64,000 nt of DNA. Origin: Ganoderma boninense (lineage: Eukaryota; Basidiomycota; Agaricomycetes; Polyporales; Polyporaceae). Positions 31,855 through 42,171 of the stretch are shown here, piece by piece. The translations under genes were made by a program, and so were the position numbers. Location: contig CM035312.1 of NCBI GenBank assembly GCA_002900995.3, positions 2,872,602 to 2,936,601 of the forward strand, read 5' to 3'. The notes beneath the pieces are model-generated. The model saw only the letters and a program-made list of their open reading frames with translations. It was not told the origin of the DNA and searched no databases. Position 1 is the stretch's first letter. Every line of letters begins with the position of its first letter.

Positions 31855-34050
31855 GTGCGTGCCAGTACAGTCTCGAATGGACGCGTATTCAGGTCGCCCT
31901 CAGCTCCCATCGTTTGCAAAGCGCATGAAGGCAAAGTCGCAGCGCAGGGAATTTTTGACGGCATGGTGATTACGTCTCCCAACATGGACTATGTGCCAGA
32001 GTTTCCGGTGCCGTCCTCTGTCATAACAACATACTCTGACGGACAGTGGGGCCCACATGAATATACGCGGTGGCCACAAGACCTTGTCCACAGCATGTGG
32101 CACGTCGCGTGCATTCCTTCACGCTCTGCTCCTCCAGATCTTCCACCTGTCTTATGGGAGACACTCCATGCTGATACGCATTGGGTCGAGGATCGCAGCA
32201 TTGGTTTTAATGGGATTGGCTATGTCGCGCCCAAAACTCAAGACGCCCTTCTGTCTGCCTCAAAGGCTGCCCTCCGGCGTTTCGAAGAGATTAATGCACC
32301 CCACAATCTCAAGGCCCACGGGCGCCTACTGGTGATCCTCTTGCGACAGGTCATTGATCGCATGCGTTACTATCCTACTGTACCTGCAGTTGCCATCGTG
32401 ATCGCCGCGCAAATCCAGCGCGTGTGCTTGGAACTGGCCGGGTTGAAGATCTATGCCGAGGTCGTCGTTGGCCGTGTAGGATCTGATCGAGACTACAGCA
32501 TGGATATCCTTCCCGTTGTAGGTGCCTTCGTGAGAGAAGAATCTGATGCGGAGCGTTGCACTCGCGTCGGGCTACCGACCTGGTTTCTCAGACCTCTTAC
32601 TCGCGAACTGGTTGTGTGGAAGGTGGTCGAGTGCAAGCCTCGATCGTCTGTGCCTGTGGAAGGTTCTTCCGGCCAGCTTATTTGCCAACAACTAGCAGGC
32701 GTTCCCAACCTAGCAGGCATTCCCAACCTAGCGGGCGTTCCCAACCTAGCGGGCAACTGGTTGCGCTACATGCTCCTTCTCATATCTGAGCAAGTAGCAG
32801 GAACACACCTGGCAAGGCTAGTATCTGTTGCGGACAAGACGGACGTTTCAGATGATCTACGCCCACCGAAGCGTTTGCGGACTGGCGCGCAAGGTGTCCT
32901 CAACATGGTACCGCCAAATCTATCACCCCTGGGCTCGTCAAACAAGACGAAGCGGGGTCGGCAGGCTCGTCATAGCACTGCGAAGGCCGATTTGTCGTCC
33001 CCGTCCTTCATCACCCGTCCACCCAGCGACATGGCCCAATCACACATTTCACATGTCACCACGCATCCATCGAAATCATTCACGCCCTCGCCATTCTACG
33101 AAGTCCCACCAGTGTGGCGGTTGGCACTCCAGACGGAAGCTCCCATCCCTCGCACTCCTAACTCTGCAAAATACTTTTATCCTCCGCCGTTCCTCTTGGA
33201 CACAGTGTCTTCCATGGCTGGGTTGCCTGCGGATTGTCAGCATCCAGAGTACGCTCGTTACGACGAGAAGGTCCACCGGTATCTTCACAACCTCCTCCGT
33301 ATCCGAGATTTTTGCCGAGTGCGCTTGTTCGATACAACGATTCCCAACGGCCCCCTCACGATCGTTGAATGGCGCGCAGCACTTTTTGGGGACTACCAAA
33401 TACCCGTTTCTACCAAGGAACCGTCCGTGACCCGCGCGCCTTCGGATCAGCGACGCACGATGCGACGACTGGAGGAACGCAAGAACATCAGTCGCCTGTT
33501 CGGCAGAATTGGCCTGCTGCGGTCCTACCGCGGCGATGAAACCATTCAGTTTTTTGGGATGACCGTCGACCTTCGTGCGATCGCGACAAACCATCAGATC
33601 CGAGCTCTCCTTCTCTGGGAAGCTCACGAGGTAAATTTTCGTACAGAACTTGTATCCCTTGATGCAACGATGGTTGGGACGCCTGCGTGGTCATTTAGCC
33701 TGCGCATGGAACGGGAGTCCCTTGTCTCAGCCGTCTGGGGTCCTCCCTCATCTATCATGAGCGCATTCCCAGGAGGAGATGGAGAGGACCGGGCATTCCG
33801 ATGGCATTCACCGCCCACCGAATACAAGACATGTCGGGACGCAATTCGAAATTTTATCGCCGTGCTGTCATCTTGGCCAGGAGTCCCTGACAGCCTCACG
33901 CAAGAGCTCCCGGAGGCCGCGCCGCCGGAGGACTTTGCTCGTATGCAGAGCCTCGCAGTGGAGTTCTACGTACAGACCTTTGTCAAGACTTACGCCCGCC
34001 TTCCTACTCCCCCCATTCACTTTCCCTCCCTGGGACCACTACGCATGTAA
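31855..34050 (+). CDS. PVWLVR-family protein, divergent copy B
   Basis: One long frame without introns to a stop at 34050; 695 codons from the first in-frame ATG at 31963. The frame is open upstream (AHEGKVAAQGIFDG) and that part aligns with YEDAISAAWGPNSAF of copy A, so the true start probably lies in an upstream exon that I cannot fix. Shared landmarks with A and C: MVITSPNMDYVP, RVGLPTWFLRP, LLLWEAHEVNFRTELVSLD and the C-terminal FYVQTFVKTYARLP. Copy-specific: a three-fold LAGVPN/LAGIPN tandem repeat near 32694-32755, and a long Ser/Thr/Pro-rich middle. No KDZ or TET/JBP gene is next to it; the foldback ends 50 bases before the frame opens. Function unknown. Confidence 0.65.
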   Translation: MRASTVSNGRVFRSPSAPIVCKAHEGKVAAQGIFDGMVITSPNMDYVPEFPVPSSVITTYSDGQWGPHEYTRWPQDLVHSMWHVACIPSRSAPPDLPPVLWETLHADTHWVEDRSIGFNGIGYVAPKTQDALLSASKAALRRFEEINAPHNLKAHGRLLVILLRQVIDRMRYYPTVPAVAIVIAAQIQRVCLELAGLKIYAEVVVGRVGSDRDYSMDILPVVGAFVREESDAERCTRVGLPTWFLRPLTRELVVWKVVECKPRSSVPVEGSSGQLICQQLAGVPNLAGIPNLAGVPNLAGNWLRYMLLLISEQVAGTHLARLVSVADKTDVSDDLRPPKRLRTGAQGVLNMVPPNLSPLGSSNKTKRGRQARHSTAKADLSSPSFITRPPSDMAQSHISHVTTHPSKSFTPSPFYEVPPVWRLALQTEAPIPRTPNSAKYFYPPPFLLDTVSSMAGLPADCQHPEYARYDEKVHRYLHNLLRIRDFCRVRLFDTTIPNGPLTIVEWRAALFGDYQIPVSTKEPSVTRAPSDQRRTMRRLEERKNISRLFGRIGLLRSYRGDETIQFFGMTVDLRAIATNHQIRALLLWEAHEVNFRTELVSLDATMVGTPAWSFSLRMERESLVSAVWGPPSSIMSAFPGGDGEDRAFRWHSPPTEYKTCRDAIRNFIAVLSSWPGVPDSLTQELPEAAPPEDFARMQSLAVEFYVQTFVKTYARLPTPPIHFPSLGPLRM

Positions 34051-34420
34051 CGTACGGAATATTCAAGTTGTTTGAGTTTCAATTTACGTGTACATGGTGC
34101 TAGCCTAATTATCGCGCATTCGAATGAAGTATATCCATAACCCTCACCCTCTCAATATACGAGGTTACCCGCTGATGGATCTGTCCGTCGGGGGGTAGAT
34201 GAGGTGGATTGAGCAGGTCTTGATTGAATATAGCTCCGCAGTACGGCGCTGCTGGGAATTCCAAGGTTACAGTTCGCGTCCGACAGATAGCGCGACAAGC
34301 AAATACAATTCTCATCTCCGTCCACAGCGAATACATTCCAACCGAACTAAGACGAGGTCCGCCTTAAGGTGACTCGTCTAGCAGATTGTCCGAATGCACG
34401 GCAGACTTCACCATCTCTGT
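34051..34420. other. Short convergent spacer
   Basis: No gene seen between the convergent copy-B and 148-aa genes. Confidence 0.4.
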
Positions 34421-35046
34421 TCAGCGCTCCTGTTCCTGCCGGATTTCGTTGCGGCTTTGGAGTTGTTCCAAGTAGATGCTAGCAAACGAGTATGCGGGCC
34501 ACCCGTCGACATAGTAGTCTTCGAATTTCGGGAATCGCTTCGCAATCTTACAAGCACACGGGTTAGTGCGTGCATAAAAATTGAGTGACATATTGGCGGG
34601 ATGGTCGTACCTCCGTAACGTACGCAACGAAAGATGGAATACCTTGCTCGGTGTAGCTCTTCGTCAAGTCGAGATGGACAGCGGCGACTTCGGAGAGCAT
34701 GAGCTGAAATAATTTGTGGGCAATAGTACACGGGAAGGAAAGTGGAAGAGACTCACGAGTATCTTCACGAACAAGAGTGTGTCACCGTCGAGCTCCATCG
34801 CAGCTTGGAGTGGCACCGTCTCCTTCTCCGGCTTCGTGCCGCCGTCGACGCATTCCGGGGCTACCAGAATTTTGAGGCTTACCACGGACGGCAAGAGAGG
34901 AGTGAAAATCGCGTTCGGGATCAGGGTCGGTCGCCATATACGGGTCTCATCGTCAAAAGGCACTGAAGCAGAATGGGTTGCGTCAGGTTATTGGAGAGTG
35001 CGATTTGAGTGGCTGGAAACTCACCGGTTACAATGTCGTCAGCCAT
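34421..35046 (-). CDS. Intact four-exon gene, unknown function (148 aa)
   Basis: Exons (minus): 35046-35025, 34962-34757, 34703-34611, 34546-34421. Introns start GTGAGT, GTGAGT and GTACGA; the last has a CACTAAC branch site. The protein reads MADDIVT, then FDDETRIWRPTLIPNAIF, LQAAMELDGDTLLFVKIL, AVHLDLTKSYTEQGIPSFVA and IAKRFPKFEDYYVDGWPAYS, ending EIRQEQER. All junctions keep frame without stops. No domain recognised; mixed helix pattern, no signal peptide. Likely a genuine host gene. Confidence 0.6.
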
Positions 35047-36387
35047 CATTTGGAGTGTTGGATGTGAGTGTCTCAGTTCGTCTAGCGATGCCGTCTCTCA
35101 GGTCGTTATTGCTGCCTTATATTGGGCTGTGGCTGCCGCAGTGACAGATGTCGACGGACGCGATCAACTTCTTGGCAAGCTTTTCAGGGTGCTGGAAGAC
35201 AAGTAAGCCGTGGAACAGCTGTAACTCACGTACACCCACCGAATCGGACATTCAATATCCTCAGTCGCAGCATTTTGTCTTAATAACCAGTTTGCGTTAG
35301 GGAAGTGACTTGCCCACTGGACTCTGGGCGCCGCACCAGTGGCGCCTTACGGGACAAAGATGTCAGAGTGGCTCTCAACTTTTGAATTACAAAGACAGTC
35401 TTCACTTCAAGCGTACCAAATATCGTGCTTCGAGAGCACGCCGGTCAATGGGAGACGTGGCGCAAGCGTACCAAGGTCACTGCGGTAGGCGTTGGACTTG
35501 TCAGTGGTGAACGTGTTCGATCGGCATGATGAATGAGAATACTTATAGTGGTGCTCGGAAGCGTCTCGTAATGTATTATCCTGATGGGTGTCCAGAGAAG
35601 TCGGTCAAGAGCTTAAAACCAGACCATGGGAAGGACCTGGAGAGAAGGCCGCACAGCCCGTCACGGTAGACAGAGAGAGGAACGTGGGCGCTTAGTATCG
35701 TCTTTCCGGTTCCTACGACCCGATCCATGCCAGCGTGCGGCCACACCTGTCATTCAACCATCTTCCTCCTTCCCTCGCTCGCCTGGCTCTCTCACAAGTT
35801 CTAGTTTCGTCAATTACATGGTGCGCGCGCTCATACATCTATTGGAGGAAGTCCATTATTCATCTCACGCCGCGCTAGAATGCATAGACAACGCTGACTC
35901 CTTGTCCAACACGCATTTCGAAGAGTCGTGGTGCAGTGGATCGGTATCGCGAGCTAGTGCTCTTCTGGTTCCGACGTTTTACTGGCCGACAAGGCGGCCG
36001 CGAGCGAGATGTTTTACACATTCGAGACTTGAAATGTGGTTATTACATTGTGGGCCTAACCCTATTCGTGTGTGATGAGCGATCAGCCGTCGATCGTCTG
36101 ACGGTTGTGTTATGAAACCTCCCATGAGAAATCTATGCACCGTCCGACAGACGTTTCGTGGACTATCCAACGACCCACGGACTATCCATCGAATAGTTCA
36201 TGAAACCTTGACCGTCCTGCCAAACGATCCATCCTTCGGTTCAACGGCGCATGAGTCGTTGGACTGCCGCCGACGATCCCGCGTGCAGGATGAGATATCT
36301 ATTTATGACCTGCAAATAACACGATCAGTAAATCGCGGCCTGTCGGACATATTTCCCATGTGCAACAAACTGGTCTTACAGAGGGGA
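35047..36387. other. Intergenic, no supported gene
   Basis: Frames on both strands are short and unconserved in appearance; nothing recognised up to the left LTR. Confidence 0.4.
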
Positions 36388-36392
36388 GTGAG

Positions 36393-36763
36393 TATTGGAA
36401 AGCACGGGCGCGACGACGGCGAGGGTAGGCTGTAACGGGCCTCAGTATGCAGCAGCAAGACTATATATCTCAGTATGTACCTGTAACGGGCTACGAATAC
36501 ATACAGTTAGCAACTGGAATGTGGGAGGAACAGGGGCAGGGAAACTCACCCTCAGTATGCAGCAGCAAGACTGAGGGCGGCGAGACGAGCGAAGGCAAGT
36601 ATTTGTGAGCGGCGGCGTGCACAGCACGGAATGCGGCGGAACGTCAAAACTAACCAAAAAGGAAACACAGCGGGCCCGGTGACTCAACGCCCACGCGGTG
36701 CGGCCGCGATGTTGTGGGCCAGACTCGAACACGGCGACTCGAGCACGATTGCGTGCTCCAACA
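36393..36763 (-). repeat. 3' LTR (371 bp)
   Basis: Identical by eye to 39063-39433. Flanked on the outside by GTGAG. Internally it holds a duplicated CTCAGTATGCAGCAGCAAGA block. Confidence 0.9.
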
Positions 36764-36825
36764 CTCCCCCTCAATCTTGCAAGAGTCGGGAGAGCGTGGG
36801 CACAGGCAAAGAAATGCGAAAGAAA

Positions 36826-37281
36826 CTAAGTAACGGAGGCATGAAGGGCGGAAAGGGTGGCAGAAGAAGAAAGGCATGTATCGTAAACATCAGCGTAGCG
36901 GCGGAGACGGTCAAAGCGGGCACGGGATGCAGGCGACGTATCAAAATAATCGAAAAAGTCCATATGAGCGGCAGCGGCAGCAGTGTCGATGGCGGAGCGA
37001 AGGGCATAAGGTGAGGCGGAGATGCGGGCGAAGGCACCATCGAGGTCGACGAGGAACGGCGGCTTGAGCGAAGCAGCGGCTGAACCACGGGTGACGTCGC
37101 ATACGGAGACGAGTGGCAACGGCCCGGGCAGCCTGTCGGAGGCCGAATCGACGAGGGTGGGCATGTTCAGCTTGTTGGGCAGGTCGACGATCGAGGGGGT
37201 GCGATCCAGTGCAATGGGCAAGGCGGCAATGGCAGTAGAGGCAGGGGTGGCAGGCGAGGCATTGAAAGCAGTGGTGAGCAC
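36826..37281 (-). CDS. Second retroelement frame overlapping gag end (151 codons)
   Basis: Overlaps the last 115 bases of gag in another frame and continues for about 340 bases. Its composition is more protein-like than the Pro-rich end of gag in the overlap (FLVDLDGAFARISASPYAL, DFFDYFDTSPASRARFDRL). It could be reached by ribosomal frameshifting, or be the original gag end displaced by an indel. No pol motif is present. Confidence 0.4.
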   Translation of the reverse strand: MLTTAFNASPATPASTAIAALPIALDRTPSIVDLPNKLNMPTLVDSASDRLPGPLPLVSVCDVTRGSAAASLKPPFLVDLDGAFARISASPYALRSAIDTAAAAAHMDFFDYFDTSPASRARFDRLRRYADVYDTCLSSSATLSALHASVT

Positions 37282-38696
37282 GTCTCCGGGCGGTGGGCAG
37301 ACGTCTCGGGGCAGGTCTGGACGGCGAGACTCTCGTTCAGTGGGGCAGCGGTCCGCATGGGCATCGAGAGGCCAGGGGGCAAGTCGACAGCGGCAGCGAG
37401 GCCATCAACAGCAAGAGGACGCACATCACCACTCTCGGGGCGCACGGACGACGTGAGCTTGGCGAGGCTCAACGTCTCCCTCCCCTCAAGCGAGACGGCG
37501 TTCGGGCGATCCACGGCAGCTGTGGTAGGCGAGGGATGGGCAGGGTGGGCAAAGGCGAAGGCGGTGGCATCCAGGACGAGGGCGGGGAGTGAGTCAGCGG
37601 CGTACGAGTCCTCGGTGAAGTCAGAATAGACGGAGTCGGCATCGTCGGACCAGGGATCGTAGACGGACGAGCTGTCGTCACTGAGGTCAACGTCAGAGAG
37701 CCGCGGGGCAAAGGCGCTCCATGCGCCAGCGATATCGTCGAGGGTGTAGGCGGCATTGAGGCGGACTGCGGCACCAGCAGCCTGGGCAGGGACAGGATTG
37801 GTGGGCGGATTGGCAGGCGGGGGGTTTTGTGGCGCAGCATCGGCGGGCTGGCCCTCAGGGCGTGGCGAAGGGCAGACATCTTGTCTGTGACCCGTGCCGC
37901 CGCACGTCCAGCAGACGCCGACGGGCTTACGGGGGCCACGACCACGAGACTTGGGCTTCTCGCTCGAAAGAACGGCGGCGGCGACGCCTGAGTCGCGGTC
38001 CTTTCCTTTGGAGGTCTTGCGCTCGGCTTGACGGCGGTCCCACTCCTCGAGGACGAGGGTCAGCATGACCTCGGGGTCGAGAGGCGGCTTGTCGGGGTCG
38101 ACGGGAGCAGGCGTCGTGGTAGCGGGAGTCATGAGGTCGTGAGCGCGGATCTGAGCGGAGAGCTGGGCGATGAAGGCAGAGAGATCTGGCGGGAGGAAGG
38201 CAATGATGGTGGAGGCGTATTCGGCATCGGAGATCTTGACCTCGAGCGTGATGAGGGTCTCGTAGGCGAGGCGGAGGCGGTCGACCTCGGCATGCAGGTC
38301 AGCACCGGCAGCGCAGCGCATGTTCGTGAAGTCGCGGCGGAGGTTGGCGCGCTGGAGGAGGGACTTCGCACCCATTTCCGAGCAGATGCTGGACCAGATG
38401 GCGGCAACGGTGCCCTTGCGCTTGTGCTTCGTGAACACGGCGGGGGCGATCTTCAAGCTGAGGAGGTATAGCGCGAGGTTTTCCTTCTTGTCCCATGCGG
38501 CGATGGAGGCGATCTCGAGAGCAGTGGGGGTAGCCTGAATGGCAGGGGCCGGGCGAGTGGACGTACCGTCAAAGTGGTTCCAGGCCTCCTTCTGGGTGAC
38601 AGCGATCTGGAATTGATCGCGGAAGAGAACAAAGTTTCTTCCAGAAGCGTCGAGCTTCTCGACACCGGCGACGAAGTCGGCGAGGGAGACGGACAT
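37167..38696 (-). CDS. Retroelement Gag polyprotein (509 aa)
   Basis: Starts at ATG 38696-38694 with MSVSLADFVAGVEKLDASG. The N-terminal two thirds resemble copia Gag: FVLFRDQFQIAVTQKEAW, LQRANLRRDFTNMRC and ITLEVKISDAEYASTIIAFL. A CCHC zinc knuckle, CWTCGGTGHRQDVC, follows a basic stretch at roughly residue 260. The C-terminal third is acidic and Pro-rich. The open frame extends upstream of this ATG to 38963, but that part is low-complexity and I place the start at MSVSLADF. The frame ends at 37167, where a second frame already overlaps. Confidence 0.85.
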   Translation of the reverse strand: MSVSLADFVAGVEKLDASGRNFVLFRDQFQIAVTQKEAWNHFDGTSTRPAPAIQATPTALEIASIAAWDKKENLALYLLSLKIAPAVFTKHKRKGTVAAIWSSICSEMGAKSLLQRANLRRDFTNMRCAAGADLHAEVDRLRLAYETLITLEVKISDAEYASTIIAFLPPDLSAFIAQLSAQIRAHDLMTPATTTPAPVDPDKPPLDPEVMLTLVLEEWDRRQAERKTSKGKDRDSGVAAAVLSSEKPKSRGRGPRKPVGVCWTCGGTGHRQDVCPSPRPEGQPADAAPQNPPPANPPTNPVPAQAAGAAVRLNAAYTLDDIAGAWSAFAPRLSDVDLSDDSSSVYDPWSDDADSVYSDFTEDSYAADSLPALVLDATAFAFAHPAHPSPTTAAVDRPNAVSLEGRETLSLAKLTSSVRPESGDVRPLAVDGLAAAVDLPPGLSMPMRTAAPLNESLAVQTCPETSAHRPETCSPLLSMPRLPPLPLLPLPPCPLHWIAPPRSSTCPTS

Positions 38697-39062
38697 GGTG
38701 GCGGTGAGATCGATGGAACGGAGGGAGTACGGCGAGAGAGCAGGTGCGGCAGCGGCACGAGCGGAGGATGGGCAAGGAGCGCGGCAGTGGCGCAGACAAT
38801 GGGAAGCGCGGCGATGGCGCAGGCAGAGGGTAGTGCGGCGATGGCGCAGGCAGAGGCGGACGAGGAGCGCGGCAACGGCGCAGGCGGAGGCGGGCAGAGA
38901 GCGCGGCAGTGGCGCAGGCGAAAGGCGAAAGGCGTACCGGGAGCGCAGCAGTGGCGCAGGCAATGGCAGGCGAAGAGAGCGCGGCAGTGGCGCTGGCGAA
39001 AGGCGAGCGAGCGGGAGGCGAGTGAGTCTTGAAGCTAGAGCCTACCCGCAGGGCTCATAACC

Positions 39063-39433
39063 TATTGGAAAGCACGGGCGCGACGACGGCGAGGGTAGGC
39101 TGTAACGGGCCTCAGTATGCAGCAGCAAGACTATATATCTCAGTATGTACCTGTAACGGGCTACGAATACATACAGTTAGCAACTGGAATGTGGGAGGAA
39201 CAGGGGCAGGGAAACTCACCCTCAGTATGCAGCAGCAAGACTGAGGGCGGCGAGACGAGCGAAGGCAAGTATTTGTGAGCGGCGGCGTGCACAGCACGGA
39301 ATGCGGCGGAACGTCAAAACTAACCAAAAAGGAAACACAGCGGGCCCGGTGACTCAACGCCCACGCGGTGCGGCCGCGATGTTGTGGGCCAGACTCGAAC
39401 ACGGCGACTCGAGCACGATTGCGTGCTCCAACA
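39063..39433 (-). repeat. 5' LTR (371 bp)
   Basis: Identical by eye to 36393-36763. Adjoins the primer binding site at 39045-39062 and is followed by the GTGAG target duplication. Confidence 0.9.
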
Positions 39434-39815
39434 GTGAGGCCCTGCCTTAGGTGTATGATGTCTTGGAGACTCGGAATGTGAGTTGAGGAGCTATCGGCGC
39501 TGTACGCGAAGATCCGCTGCTGTCGTCGGAAGAAGAAAGATCCCGTTTAGCGCTATTGAGAGGAGAAGGAGACTGCAGATAATAACCATAGTTAGGCGTG
39601 TTTGACGATGGACGCGATTCGGATGTGCTAGAGATGCAGGCGCGGTGGAATCAAGCCAGTCAAGGCTGTGCCAGTGGTCACTGAGGCCTGAGGCGTGAGA
39701 GCGAGCGACGACGCGTCAACAGTCACAGTCACGTGGTTGTTATGCGACGGGCATCTCCACGAGAACTACTGGCCAATCATTCACCGGAACGTCACCTTTC
39801 CCTCTGTCACTGAAG

Positions 39816-41891
39816 ATGTCTGATCATGCATACTCCGCATCTCCTTCGCCAGAAGAGGGCTTGGACGAAAGCGACCCAGCAACGGTCATTCGTGGAGTCG
39901 CCGGAGAGAGCGTGCATGATACTTTCGGTCAGATGAGGTAGGACCCCGGGTTCCTGTTGCAACTTGATTAACAGACGACGCGTTTGCTCACGTCTTTGCA
40001 CGTCCCCATCCAGATACGAGGTTCTGGTGTCTTCGTCTTCTCTACCCCGCCTCCACTAGAAACTCATCCTCCAATAGGTACACGGATGGGAACGCAAGGA
40101 CGGCACAAATACAACATGGGAGCGTCCGCGGCGAGACCTTGGAAACGTGAGAGACGTCGAGGATTGGCACAAGATGATGCCCTATGAAGACCCGATGATG
40201 GAGGGCGCCCGCAGGTACGAGGAGCTAGGAGACGACCAGCCCCATCCAGACGAACCGCGGCGGCCAGTCGACTTTAACGGGCAGCTCGAGCGACCGAAGC
40301 CTGTCTTGAACGCCACAACCCGAGCATCGTCTTCATCCGGGATACAGTCATCGAGGGAAACTTCCGCGGCGTGTACGCCGACATCTAGGAAAGCGGCAAG
40401 GGACAAGTCGAAGACATCGAGCTCTTCATGGCCTGTTCTGGTGGTCTCACACAGACCAGTGAAGCCACTACCGAAGCGCGCCGTCCACACTGTTATCTCC
40501 TCACCAGCGACGGCCTCGAAGCAGAAGGACACTTCGGCTGATTTGCGCAAGGCACTGGAGAAGAAATGGATGCAAAGTATGGACGGCGCGGCACCCGTTA
40601 CATTCGTGAACGACATCACGGACGAGCCATTCCCCAACCTTGTCCCCGATTTTCAGTACCTCGAGCGGCGCTACGTATAGTAAGTGCGACATTTTGAGTG
40701 AGACAATTGGCTGACCAGAGCTTTTTTTGACTAGTTCTGATGGCACGCGAATGCCAGAGGACCAAAAGATTTCACTGGTAGGCTGTGGATGCGAAGGACG
40801 CTGCCTGAAGGCCAGCAAATGCGAGTGCCAGACGGAATCCAGGCTGAAAAACAGCAGCCGCCGTCGCATATTCGCGTACTCAAAAAAGGTTCGTTCCTAT
40901 GAGCCCTTTTCCTAGTTAGTCAATGGCGTTCACCTCATGATCCCGCGAAAGCGCTTCACCTTCAAGATGAAGTCTGGAATGGAGGTGATCGAGTGTAACG
41001 AGGTACAGGTGCCGATCTCCATTCACGGTCTCTTTCTGATACTCGTAGAATTGCGCATGTGGAGCTGCGTGCTCCAATCGGGTTGCGCAGCTCCCTAGGG
41101 ACACTCCAATTGAAATATTCCGCACGCAGACTCGTGGTTGGGGAACACGGTCTACTGTGCCTGTTAAAAGAGGAAAATTATTGGGCATTTTCACTGGGTA
41201 CGACTTTGTCTCTCTGGAATGAGGACTAGACTAACGTTCTTCAAGAGAATTGATGTCAGTGTAATCATATGCTACTGAGCTGACAAGGTCCAGGCTGAAC
41301 GCAGATATAGAACCCGTGCAGTTGCGGAAGAACGTCATGAGCGCAAGTCTTACATCTTTGATCTGGATGGGCGTGAAGGTGGAGACGATGATGCGAGCGA
41401 CGTGGATACAACCAGGATGTACTCAGTGGACGGGTACGCACATGGTATGCCTCCTTCCTATTCCATGTCTACCATCCGTTTGAAGCTGAACAATCGTGCA
41501 GGAAACTGGACCAGATTTGTGAAGTAATTTGATCGTTATGCTATCTTATAATCTCTTGTTGATCGACTTTTGCAGTCATTCTTGCGAGCCCAATATGCAA
41601 GTTGTCCCTGTGGTCTGGGACACCATTTCAGATGCAAGTCCGTCCATACATTACATCTCCCACATGGTTCCTAACATGCGCCACGTTGGAATCATCTAGC
41701 TCAAGCAGCCCTACCTGGCATTCGTCGCAGTTCGGGACGTCCCTGCCCGTACAGAGTTGACTATTGACTACCACCCGCAGAGCGCGAGGGATAAGTCTCT
41801 GGACAAGGGCAAAGGTTCCCAGACAATGTCTGAAGGCGCTGTGGCGTGCATGTGCGGGTCTAAGAGTTGCCGGATGTTGCTCAACGTATAA
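39816..41891 (+). CDS. H3K9 methyltransferase, Clr4/SUV39 type (508 aa)
   Basis: Eleven proposed exons: 39816-39937, 40014-40026, 40078-40679, 40735-40888, 40952-41002, 41049-41197, 41246-41258, 41294-41444, 41502-41523, 41576-41633, 41700-41891. They splice to 508 codons. An N-terminal chromodomain is rebuilt across exons 1-3 ([20 protein letters not shown]). Pre-SET cysteines: [18 protein letters not shown] and [50 protein letters not shown] (NHSCxPN) and [11 protein letters not shown]. Post-[15 protein letters not shown], then the stop. Such enzymes methylate histone H3 lysine 9 and nucleate heterochromatin. Intron 10 appears to be GC-AG (donor GCAAGT at 41634); the short intron before exon 8 could end six bases earlier. 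It lies 380 bases from a young retroelement. All key residues are present. Confidence 0.9.
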
Positions 41892-42171
41892 TTACAGCTG
41901 TTAGTGTCACGATTGGCCAGTTATACAAGCCGCCGTAGAGGGGCTGTCCGCCATGCTCAGCCTTGCAGTTCGCCCCAACAGGCCCGTTCCCATGCAGTCC
42001 ACATGTACCCCGACGACGACGCGCAGAACAGAAGACCAAATTTGCCGCACTCTTCATGCTCGGTGAGAGGCGCATACAGCAGCGTTTGGATAAGTAAGGC
42101 CATGCATGGCATACTGTGTGCATCGTCCTTTACATTCGAACTCAGGGCTGTCTAAAAGATCTATCGTAACG

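Larger units (their letters stand above)
36393..39433 (-). mobile_element. Gag-only LTR retroelement, Ty1/copia-like
   Basis: Two direct repeats of 371 bases (36393-36763 and 39063-39433) appear identical; on the coding (minus) strand each starts TGTTGGAGCACG and ends GCTTTCCAATA. GTGAG flanks both sides (36388-36392 and 39434-39438), a 5-bp target duplication. Next to the 5' LTR (39045-39062) the plus strand reads CCCGCAGGGCTCATAACC, resembling the anticodon arm of initiator tRNA-Met, a half-tRNA primer typical of copia elements. A purine-rich tract (GAGGGGGAG, minus) precedes the 3' LTR. The interior encodes gag but no protease, integrase or reverse transcriptase, so this is a non-autonomous element. 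Identical LTRs imply a very recent insertion. Confidence 0.9.

Noticed and set aside
38697..38963. Extension of gag upstream to 38963
   Set aside because: The extra residues are a low-complexity Arg/Ala/Ser/Leu stretch in the leader region; MSVSLADF is a more likely start.
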